Below, piece by piece: positions 31,302 through 40,900 of a stretch of DNA of 53,862 nt. Under the pieces are notes generated by a model, which was not told where the DNA came from, did not search any database, and saw nothing but the letters and a program-made list of their open reading frames with translations. Numbering within the stretch: the first letter of the stretch is position 1; each line of letters opens with the position of its first letter. Origin of the DNA: Bacteroidaceae bacterium (lineage in GTDB: Bacteria > Bacteroidota > Bacteroidia > Bacteroidales > Bacteroidaceae); NCBI GenBank assembly GCA_017408685.1, contig JAFQUE010000006.1:1-53862 (forward strand), given 5' to 3'. The translations under genes were made by a program, and so were the position numbers.

Positions 31302-32024
31302 TTACAGCAGTGCAACTCTCCGCTCCTGCAGGAACTCCATTATGGCACTTTCAATGAGTCCATGTCCTTTTTCGTTGGGGTGTATGCCGTCCTCGCATAT
31401 GTAGTCGCTGTAATCCTTCTTCTCAAGAAAAACCGATGTTATGTCAATTACCGGCACTCTCTTCAATGCACCCAGGCGGAACACTGCCATGTTGTACATT
31501 TCGTGCCAACGGTCAATGGACAGCACTGTGCCGCCCAACCACTTGAGTACATTGCTCCTGTTCAGTCCCTGTGTCACGAAATTGAAGAACTTGTTGGGGT
31601 CGAGCACCGGCAATGATAGCAGTACCGGCATTGACCCCAATGACTTCACGGTATCAATCATCGAGGAGTATATTCCCATAAACTGCTCCATCGGTGTCTT
31701 GGGCCGGTGTATTTCGTCAGGCTTCTCTGCAATGGCGCCCCAGTCGTGGTCGCAGTCGTTGCCGCCGAACTCGAACAGCACAAAATCGCACTCCTTGATT
31801 TTCTCCTTATACCGTTCCACCAGTTTTGTACCTTGGGAAACAACGCCACCAAAGCGTGCGAAGTTTTCCACTTCTATATTTAGGTTCCTGCGGCAGCGTT
31901 CGGCAAACCCCATTTCGCTTATCCTGTATTTAAGACCTCTTCCTGCGCTGTTGTCTTTGTCGGCAACAATACCTTTCATTACAGAGTCGCCGAATGCGCA
32001 CACGTTGTTCAGTTTGATTTCCAT
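31302..32024 (-). CDS. SGNH/GDSL-family hydrolase
   Basis: A 240-residue protein with the SGNH blocks: AFGDSVMKG (block I Ser), FARFGGVVSQG (block II Gly region), FEFGGNDCDHDW (block III Asn) and CEDGIHPNEKGH (block V Asp and His). No signal peptide, so it is probably cytoplasmic. SGNH enzymes remove acyl groups (for example acetyl) from sugars or lipids. Location near sialidase and GalNAc-active genes makes a carbohydrate esterase plausible, but the substrate is not evident. It is transcribed divergently from mutS2. Confidence 0.88.
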   Translation of the reverse strand: MEIKLNNVCAFGDSVMKGIVADKDNSAGRGLKYRISEMGFAERCRRNLNIEVENFARFGGVVSQGTKLVERYKEKIKECDFVLFEFGGNDCDHDWGAIAEKPDEIHRPKTPMEQFMGIYSSMIDTVKSLGSMPVLLSLPVLDPNKFFNFVTQGLNRSNVLKWLGGTVLSIDRWHEMYNMAVFRLGALKRVPVIDITSVFLEKKDYSDYICEDGIHPNEKGHGLIESAIMEFLQERRVALL

Positions 32025-32187
32025 ATATTTCTCGTTTCTTGAATTTTCGGCGGCAAAGATATGAAGCCCGCAACTGCGGGAACAATTCTTGGGTCCTACA
32101 GCCGTTTTTCTTGGTGGAAAGGTTGCATTTGGGGCGAAATTCTTTCATTTGGTGGCGAAATAGGAATACTTTTATGGTTATTTGCAC

Positions 32188-32195
32188 TATCTTCG
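32188..32195 (+). promoter_or_regulatory. Possible -7 element of mutS2
   Basis: TATCTTCG, one base from TAnnTTTG, lies 27 bases upstream of the mutS2 ATG. A purine-rich AGAGGAAAG (possible ribosome site) lies about 10 bases before the ATG. Confidence 0.4.
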
Positions 32196-32222
32196 CGCAG
32201 TGAAACAGAGGAAAGTGAAAAT

Positions 32223-34742
32223 ATGATATACCCCCTGAATTTTGAATCAAGAATAGAGTTTGACGCTGTGCGCCGCATGCTCAAGGAAGAGTGTCTATGC
32301 CAGTTGGGAAGGGAACGTGTCGACGACATGCAGTTCCTTGCCGATTTTGCGGTTGTGGACACCCGCTTGAATGAGGTGGTTGAGTTCGTGCGCATTATGC
32401 AGGTGGAGGAGGGTTTTCCCGCTGATTTCTTCTTCGATGTGCGCGAACCGTTGCAGCGCATACGCATTGAGGGTATGTACATGGGCTCCGAGGAACTTTT
32501 TGCCCTTCGCCGTTCACTCGATACCATTGGGCGCATTCTCTCCTTGCTACGCAAGCAGGGCGGCGATTCGGCCGACGGCGAGGACAAACCTCTTTACCCT
32601 AACCTCAGAGCCCTTGCCGGTGATGTGGAGGTATTCCCGCGCATAATACGCGACATCGATTCCATAATAGACAAATTCGGGGCCGTGAAGGACAGCGCTT
32701 CGCCCGCACTGGCGCGCATACGTAGTGAATTGTCGCGTACATCGGGTAGCATATCGCGTACTTTGAACACAATCCTGCGCCGCGCACAGGCCGAGGGGCT
32801 TGTCGAGAAGGACGCCTCACCCACAATGCGCGACGGTCGCTTGGTAATTCCCGTTGCTCCGGCCCTCAAACGCAAGATGGGCGGTATTGTACACGATGAG
32901 TCGGCCAGCGGAAAGACCGTGTTCATTGAACCGGCCGAGGTGGTCGAGGCCAACAACCGCATACGCGAACTCGAGGCCGAAGAAAAGCGCGAGATAATAG
33001 CCATTCTATCGGCATTTTCGGCCGAACTGCGTCCGCAGGTGCCGGCATTGCTGCAGGCCTATGATTTCCTCGGTGAAATGGACTTTATCCGTGCAAAAGC
33101 CGAAGTCGCCGTGCACATGAATGCCATTAAACCTTCGCTCGTCGACCGCCCAATGATAGACTGGGGTACAGCATATCACCCGTTGCTTGAATTCTCCTTG
33201 CGCAAGCACGGGCGCAGAATGTCGCCGCTTGATATTGAACTCGACGGCGAGCACCGCATACTACTTATCTCCGGCCCCAATGCCGGCGGAAAGTCGGTGT
33301 GCCTTAAAACTGCAGGCCTGTTGCAGTACATGCTGCAGTGCGGCATGCTCATTCCCGTCCACGAGCGCAGTCGTGCAGGCCTCTTCAAGAGTCTGTTTAT
33401 TGATATTGGCGACCAGCAGAGCATTGAGGACGACTTGAGTACCTATTCAAGCCACCTGCTCAACATGAAGCATACCCTGCGCAATTGCGACAGGCAGTCG
33501 CTCATTCTCATCGACGAGTTCGGCGGCGGTACCGAACCGCTTATAGGCGCAGCCATTGCCGAGGCGTTGCTCAAACGTTTCAACGAGCGCGGTGCCTATG
33601 GCATAATAACCACCCATTACCAGAACCTCAAGCATTTTGCCGACTCCACGCCGGGTATTGTCAACGGTGCAATGCTTTACGACCGTGCCGAAATGCGCCC
33701 CCTCTTCCAGTTGCAGATAGGCAATCCGGGTTCTTCGTTCGCTGTTGAGATTGCACGCAAGATTGGCCTTCCCGAGGATGTCATTACCGACGCCTCGCAA
33801 ATCGTAGGCAGCGACTACATACAGAGCGACAAGTATCTGCAGGACATTGTGCGCGACAAGCGCTACTGGGAAAGCAAACGCAAGACCGTGCACCAGAAGG
33901 AGAAGGAACTCGACGAAATCCTGGGCAAAGTGCAGGAGCAGGGCAATGAACTCAAAACCAGCCGCAAACAGATTCTCAAAGAGGCGCGCGAAGAGGCCGA
34001 ACGCCTGTTGCGCGAGGCCAACGCAAAGATAGAAAATACAATACGAACCATAGTAGAGGCAAAGGCCGAAAAGGAACGCACCCGCCAAGCGCGTCAGGAA
34101 CTCAGCGACTTCGGCAAGCAACTCGAAGAACTCGCGCGTCAAAAACAGCAAATGCAAACCGACCGCGAAATGGCCAAAATTCTGGCCCGTCAGGAGCGGA
34201 AAAAGAACGGTAAAAAGGAGAAAAAGAGTCCGACACAGCAGGGTAGTGCCCCCGAGCAGCATGCCGAACCCCGCTTGCCCAAGATTGAGCCGGGCATGCA
34301 TGTGCGCATTGCAGGGCAGCAGGCTGTGGGCGAGGTGATGTCTGTGAACAAATCGGGCGCAACAGTACGCTTCGGAGCAATAAAGTCCACAGTATCACTC
34401 GACAGGCTCCAGCCTTGCGAAGCACCCAAGGCCGAAGTGCGCAAAGTATCCTTCCTCACGAGCGAGACACAGGAACAACTGCACCGGAAGCGCCTTGAAT
34501 TCAAGTCCGACATCGACATCCGCGGCATGCGTGGTGAGGAAGCAGTGCAGACTGTAGGCTATTTCATCGATGACGCCGTTATGTGCAACGTGCACCAACT
34601 TCGCATACTCCACGGCACAGGCAACGGAATACTGCGCACCCTCGTGAGGCAGTACCTCAGCACCGTACCCTTCGTGAAGAACTTCCACGACGAGCACGTC
34701 CAGTTCGGCGGCGCCGGAATAACTATTGTTGAACTGGAATAA
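32223..34742 (+). CDS. mutS2: MutS2-family ATPase with Smr nuclease domain
   Basis: An 839-residue protein from ATG at 32223 (MIYPLNFESRIEF); 54 further codons upstream are open but lack family similarity. Walker A is SGPNAGGKS near residue 350, Walker B SLILIDEFGGGTEP near 430 with the signature THYQNLKHFADS following. A coiled-coil rich in Glu/Lys/Arg covers about 530-670. The C-terminal Smr domain carries DIRGMRGEEA and LHGTGNGILRTLVR. MutS2 proteins act on branched DNA or, in some bacteria, on stalled ribosomes. The CRISPR array begins only 5 bases after its stop codon, with no terminator between, so read-through into the array is possible. Confidence 0.96.
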   Translation: MIYPLNFESRIEFDAVRRMLKEECLCQLGRERVDDMQFLADFAVVDTRLNEVVEFVRIMQVEEGFPADFFFDVREPLQRIRIEGMYMGSEELFALRRSLDTIGRILSLLRKQGGDSADGEDKPLYPNLRALAGDVEVFPRIIRDIDSIIDKFGAVKDSASPALARIRSELSRTSGSISRTLNTILRRAQAEGLVEKDASPTMRDGRLVIPVAPALKRKMGGIVHDESASGKTVFIEPAEVVEANNRIRELEAEEKREIIAILSAFSAELRPQVPALLQAYDFLGEMDFIRAKAEVAVHMNAIKPSLVDRPMIDWGTAYHPLLEFSLRKHGRRMSPLDIELDGEHRILLISGPNAGGKSVCLKTAGLLQYMLQCGMLIPVHERSRAGLFKSLFIDIGDQQSIEDDLSTYSSHLLNMKHTLRNCDRQSLILIDEFGGGTEPLIGAAIAEALLKRFNERGAYGIITTHYQNLKHFADSTPGIVNGAMLYDRAEMRPLFQLQIGNPGSSFAVEIARKIGLPEDVITDASQIVGSDYIQSDKYLQDIVRDKRYWESKRKTVHQKEKELDEILGKVQEQGNELKTSRKQILKEAREEAERLLREANAKIENTIRTIVEAKAEKERTRQARQELSDFGKQLEELARQKQQMQTDREMAKILARQERKKNGKKEKKSPTQQGSAPEQHAEPRLPKIEPGMHVRIAGQQAVGEVMSVNKSGATVRFGAIKSTVSLDRLQPCEAPKAEVRKVSFLTSETQEQLHRKRLEFKSDIDIRGMRGEEAVQTVGYFIDDAVMCNVHQLRILHGTGNGILRTLVRQYLSTVPFVKNFHDEHVQFGGAGITIVELE

Positions 34743-34747
34743 TTAAT

Positions 34748-35558
34748 GTTGTTATTTGTATTTGAATTTGTATCTTTGAATATCGGAAACATCAGTTGGG
34801 TGCAGAAACTCATCGACAAGGGGTTGTGATTTGCTTTCAATTTAGTATCTTTGAAATATCGGAAACATCCCGAAGGATAGTGCTTTCTCATCATCTGACG
34901 TTGTGATTTGCTTTCAATTTAGTATCTTTGAAATATCGGAAACATCCGCTTTTCCTCGTTCTCCAGTGTACGCTCTGTTGTGATTTGCTTTCAATTTAGT
35001 ATCTTTGAAATATCGGAAACATCTATATATGATGAATTATATGTAATATACTGTTGTGATTTGCTTTCAATTTAGTATCTTTGAAATATCGGAAACATCA
35101 TTTACTGAAAAATTGAATCCATTCTTAAGTTGTGATTTGCTTTCAATTTAGTATCTTTGAAATATCGGAAACATCTATCCTTGACTAATTGCCAAGCCAA
35201 TAGCAGTTGTGATTTGCTTTCAATTTAGTATCTTTGAAATATCGGAAACATCCAAGATTTCAAACGTTTGTCCAAAGTTGGTGTTGTGATTTGCTTTCAA
35301 TTTAGTATCTTTGAAATATCGGAAACATCTTCTTTGTCGTTTAAACCGAGGTACAATGGTTGTGATTTGCTTTCAATTTAGTATCTTTGAAATATCGGAA
35401 ACATCAAGACATTTCAACATCATACTTCCCCGATGGTTGTGATTTGCTTTCAATTTAGTATCTTTGAAATATCGGAAACATCACATAAGTTTTAGAATCA
35501 CTCATTTTGTTGTTGTGATTTGCTTTCAATTTAGTATCTTTGAAATATCGGAAACATC
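34748..35558 (+). CRISPR. Type II-C CRISPR array, 11 repeats of 47 nt (first degenerate), 10 spacers
   Basis: Ten identical 47-bp repeats start at 34823, 34900, 34977, 35053, 35129, 35206, 35283, 35359, 35436 and 35512. A degenerate 46-bp copy lies at 34748-34793. Spacers are 29 or 30 nt (29, 30, 30, 29, 29, 30, 30, 29, 30, 29). The repeat begins GTTGTGATTTGC and ends GGAAACATC. The plus strand is the crRNA strand because its repeat pairs with the tracrRNA anti-repeat at 42600-42620. Repeat positions 2-4 (TTG) and 24-31 (TATCTTTG) with 19 bp between form a Bacteroidetes promoter in every unit. The degenerate copy lies at the end away from cas2, so the growing end is probably the cas2-proximal side. 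No spacer resembles other sequence in this window by eye. Confidence 0.98.
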
Positions 35559-35628
35559 TCAATGTATGTATATTGTTGTGTTGTAACGATTTATGAAGTG
35601 TTTTAGAAGTAAAAAAGTTTCCCGATAA
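35559..35628. other. Putative CRISPR leader region
   Basis: Seventy AT-rich bases lie between the last perfect repeat and the hairpin before cas2. They adjoin the conserved, cas2-proximal end of the array, where leaders sit in II-C loci. The assignment is by position only; no motif was recognised. Confidence 0.5.
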
Positions 35629-35660
35629 GTAAATCCAGCCTTTTGCAAGGCTGGATTTAC
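35629..35660. terminator. Hairpin between cas2 and the array
   Basis: A perfect 14-bp stem (35629-35642 with 35647-35660, four-base loop) lies six bases after the cas2 stop codon. U-tracts are weak on both sides. It probably ends the cas operon mRNA and separates it from transcription of the array, which runs toward it. Confidence 0.65.
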
Positions 35661-35665
35661 GCATT

Positions 35666-36927
<1,262 letters not shown>

Positions 36928-36950
36928 AAGCAATAGTCTTTATATGTGTA

Positions 36951-37952
36951 TTATTTCTTTTCGAGTTTCTTTCGCTCTTTTTCAAAGTCCTCGATGAAAT
37001 GTAGTTCAACAGGTGATAAAGTATTGAGTGTTCTCTCCTTGAATTTATTGTACTCAGTATTGGCTTTCATTTTTGCGATCTCTGCCGAAATTGTACCTGC
37101 GTGTGTCAACAGTTCCTTCCCCGATAACTTAAGAAAATCATCTAACTTTTCAATCCAATCTTTCATGTACATTGGAGTGTGGCTTTTTGCCTGCAACTCT
37201 GCAAAGTCTAAATACAGGTTCACAATGCGGTTTAGAATATCTAATTCGTCCTTTGTCAGATAGTTTTTGGCGAATTCTGCGTCGGTCTTTTTAGGAAGCA
37301 TGCCAGTCCATGTTGTCAATCCCATAAAATCCTTGTCGGCATTCGCTCTGTTATAGATAATCTCTGCCGCAGTGTGCCCGTGAACAGAGTAATGCATTTT
37401 ATTCTGTACAGTTGCAAAAAATTTTTTTGTCGCGTCTGTGCGAGGGTCATAATCAATGCTTAATGCATATATTTCCAGGATTTTCCTGTAGAAAATCTTC
37501 TCTGACGAGCGGATATCACGTATACGTGAAAGTAGTTCATCGAAATAATTGCCTCCGCCGGCGTTCTTTAGCAATTCGTCATTCAGGACGAATCCTTTTA
37601 TTAAATATTCTTTTAATACTTGTGTCGCCCAAATGCGGAATTGTACACCGCGGTACGATTTTACGCGATAGCCGACACTGATAATCATATCAAGGTTGTA
37701 ATATGCAACTTGATACACTTTTCTGTCAGTGGCAGTTGTTGCAAAAAATGCAACAACTGCATTTTGCTCTAATTCTCCATCCTCAAAGATATTCTTAATG
37801 TGTCTTGAAATGGTTGATTTGTTGCGTTGGAACAACTCCGCCATTTGGTCTATGGTTAACCATACAGTTTCATTGGCAAGGGTTACTTCAATTCTGTTTT
37901 CTCCATCTTGTGTTTTATACAGAATTATTTGACCTTTATCATGTTGTGTCAT
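36951..37952 (-). CDS. RhuM-family (virulence RhuM-like) protein inside the cas operon
   Basis: A 333-residue protein. VWLTIDQMAELFQRNKSTISRHIKNIF (about 29-55) looks like a helix-turn-helix segment. YNLDMIISVGYRVKSYRGVQFRIWATQVLKEYLIKGF and the later ALSIDYDP, FFATVQNKMHYSVHGHTAAEIIYNRA segments match the RhuM family. Length is normal. RhuM proteins are widespread near defence and mobile genes but no biochemical function is established. It begins 1 base after the cas9 stop and ends 23 bases before the cas1 start, on the same strand, so it is transcribed with the cas genes. This is not part of the standard II-C gene set (cas9-cas1-cas2). It may be a cargo gene, a regulator, or an added defence module. 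Confidence 0.85.
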   Translation of the reverse strand: MTQHDKGQIILYKTQDGENRIEVTLANETVWLTIDQMAELFQRNKSTISRHIKNIFEDGELEQNAVVAFFATTATDRKVYQVAYYNLDMIISVGYRVKSYRGVQFRIWATQVLKEYLIKGFVLNDELLKNAGGGNYFDELLSRIRDIRSSEKIFYRKILEIYALSIDYDPRTDATKKFFATVQNKMHYSVHGHTAAEIIYNRANADKDFMGLTTWTGMLPKKTDAEFAKNYLTKDELDILNRIVNLYLDFAELQAKSHTPMYMKDWIEKLDDFLKLSGKELLTHAGTISAEIAKMKANTEYNKFKERTLNTLSPVELHFIEDFEKERKKLEKK

Positions 37953-37953
37953 A

Positions 37954-40900
37954 TCAAAAGCCTATTTTTGTAATATTACCTAATCTGTCAACTTTTACAG
38001 GAATACATACTTCTTTAATCATTTCACCCGTTATTGCACGCTCCATTTTGTTTAAAGATGAAAATTCAACTTTGTCTATAATTGAACTTGCAACATTCGC
38101 TTTTATATAAAAGCATTGATTGCCTGATGATGATACCATTTTATATAATCGCTCAACATTTAATGAGTTATGACTTCCCTCATTATCCTTTTCTTCCTCC
38201 GTTGGTACATATACCAAATCATTCGGGGATAATACAAATTTAGGTTCGTTGCCGTTATTGTCTGCCGGTACCGGCGGTAATCCTTGTTTAAGTCTTTCTA
38301 TGACAATATTCAACGGAATTGTGGCAAATCTTCTTTCTTTAATAAGTTCGCCTGTACGGTTGTTTAGTTTCTCTATTTCATAAATCGCAAAATAGAGATT
38401 CGTTCCTTTGGCAGCTTCAACGAATTTTGCTGATTTGTTACCCTTTTTGCCAATTGCAAATTTATCGGCTTTCTCATAGACGCGTACTTTAAAGATTGGT
38501 TGATGAAATTTTCCATTGTTTAGCATGACAATATTCTTGTTCATCTCATCAATACCGTCGGGCGAGAATGCCAATTTAGGGTCATTATCCTTTAGTTCTA
38601 AATGACGTAGCAATATTTTTTGAATACCGGTATCGGTAATGCTCTCTTCAATCTTTTTTTTGTCAAAACTTGTATCAAGTGGTTTCCTGGTTGCAAAGAA
38701 TCTGTCCTTTGTCTCTTTTGTGAAATAGTAGACTTTGACTTTTGAAGGGTTAATGTCTTGCCAAACATCTTTGTTCTCTTCAAGGTATTTTTTTATTTTC
38801 TTTACATCATATCCCTCTTTTAGCAGTTCTTGCAACTTGTATTTGAACTCCTTGTTGACTATTCGTGATGGCTCCTTTATTGCTTCATTCAATGAGACTT
38901 CTTTTATCTTGCGCAGGTTTACCTCGCCAAAAACAGTGTCCTTGTGCATTGGCTTGCGTATAGCCCAGTTACAGCCGATTTGTTTGGTCGGTGCCTTTCT
39001 CCCGTTCTCTATACGTGTATATGTGTTGGTCGCTTTGTTTATAATACGTAAGTTCTGTTTGAAACTGACAATGATATCATTGATGGTATGATATACATCT
39101 TGTGTGAATGTGTTCCAAGGTTTCTTTATTGTCCATTTGTAGTTACCATTTTCTTCTTTTATCTTGTCACATAGTAGAATCTGCAAATCATAACGGGATG
39201 TTTTTGACTTTGCACTTGCTGCCTCATTGTTAAGGTAGTTGACTATGTTTCTGTTGGCGCATGCAATTACAATGGCGTCCATCGCGTGGTGGCGGTGGTC
39301 AATACGTTTTTTATTGAAGCCTCTGTGTAATTCCAGAGGCATAGACGGTATTTCGTGCCCGTTTGCGGTCCTGGCCGTAAACAGTGTTGTGTCCAGTTTT
39401 TCGTTTAAACGTATGAAACGAGGTAGTATAATCCTGTTCCAAACATCATTAATGCCCCAATCCTTTTTTAGCCTGTCTGTAATGCCACCGGTGCAGGTTA
39501 TTACATTCTTGGAAATAGCCTCTTCTTCACCTTCTTCGCGTACTATGTTTGATAATAGACCTTTTACAACCTTGCTTATGTATCGACTGTCATTCAATTG
39601 CCGGGCAATGAAATCTTCGGGTATTGTCTCCATCATAAGTTTGCGCATCTTTACCCGGTTCTGGCTGTAATTATCTTTTATAAATTGCTCGTACTCGCCA
39701 ATGGTAAAAATTTTAACAACCTTACCGTTTGATAGTTCAACTTTTCTCCCATTCTCCTCTTTAATGAATTCAAGACCTAATCGCCTGTCCTTTAGTTTGT
39801 TAATTTCAGATTCACAAATGACCTTATTCGATAGGGAATCGTCGAAATAACGCGACTGTGGAATTATATGCTCTATTTCATATGCTGGTGTGAACAATTT
39901 AGCCAATGGTATCGGTTGACCGGTGTAGGGGGAACGGTATTTCTGTTCCAACCATAGTTTGTATCTTAAAATTTCGTTTCTTGTTGGTTGTTTTTTTGTG
40001 TCGTGTTCTTTGAATTTCTTTAGAATGGTCTCAATCTCTTCTGGGAGATTGTTTGTTGAGTTCAGGACTCCATCTTCATATATACGCAGTATCTCTTGTT
40101 GGCTTGGTGAATATGGGTGTACATTCTCAATTTTAAATTCAGGATTTGCAAACTCCATCAACAATGTTTTGATGCGCAGGTTGGCATTCTCGTTCTCTAA
40201 GATCTGTTGCGTCATCTTTTTGCGCTTGTCCGCAGGGTTCTTCATCTCTCGCCCAAGTTCAAGATGTATTTCGTCAATATTGCCGTGCTTTTCCCAAATA
40301 TCCCGTACAGTGCGAAGGGTCTCTGTTATGACTTGCTCTACAATAGGGTTGCGCAAGGAGTGTTGCTTGAATGAATCCAAATATCTTTGCAAATCTTCAG
40401 GTGTGTCCCATTTTGTTATATCTTTTGCTTCGGAATGTCGGTTGTATACAATGTAGCATGCAAGCCAAAGCGGCAATGCTTTGAATTCCGATATGTTTGT
40501 AAGGTTAAATGCCTTTTCCCTAACACGGTTCTTTATATTTTCATCATATTCTCCGGTTATAATCCTGTCAATTCTTTCAAGAGTTTTATTGTCAATGTTT
40601 GTCTGTGACCAATACTTGCCCATTCTCATTAATGGTAGCAACTTCTTAATGGCCTTGGCAGAATATGCACCATATTCTTTCGGGAATGGTGGAAATTTCT
40701 GGAATGTAGCGGTGAAGGAATCCTCCAAACCGTATGTGTCTGCAAATTTCTGCAATGCTTTTGTCAGTTCCTGTTTATCTTCTACAGAATACAAGATATG
40801 CCATAACCATTCTTCTGCTTCCGGTGTCAGGAATTCGGGTTCCACATTGGCTTTGGATAGATATGATAGTATCTGTGCGTGGGTTTCGTTGCAGGGATAT

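Noticed and set aside
32061-32222. N-terminal extension of MutS2 by 54 residues
   Set aside because: It has no family similarity, and a purine-rich ribosome site lies before the internal ATG at 32223.
33447-34301. A 284-codon frame opposite mutS2
   Set aside because: Its Leu/Phe/Ala-rich translation arises from the Glu/Lys/Gln-rich coiled-coil of MutS2 read backwards.
34794-35511. Spacers matching sequence in this window (self-targeting)
   Set aside because: No match could be seen by eye to any gene here. A database search would be needed to name targets.
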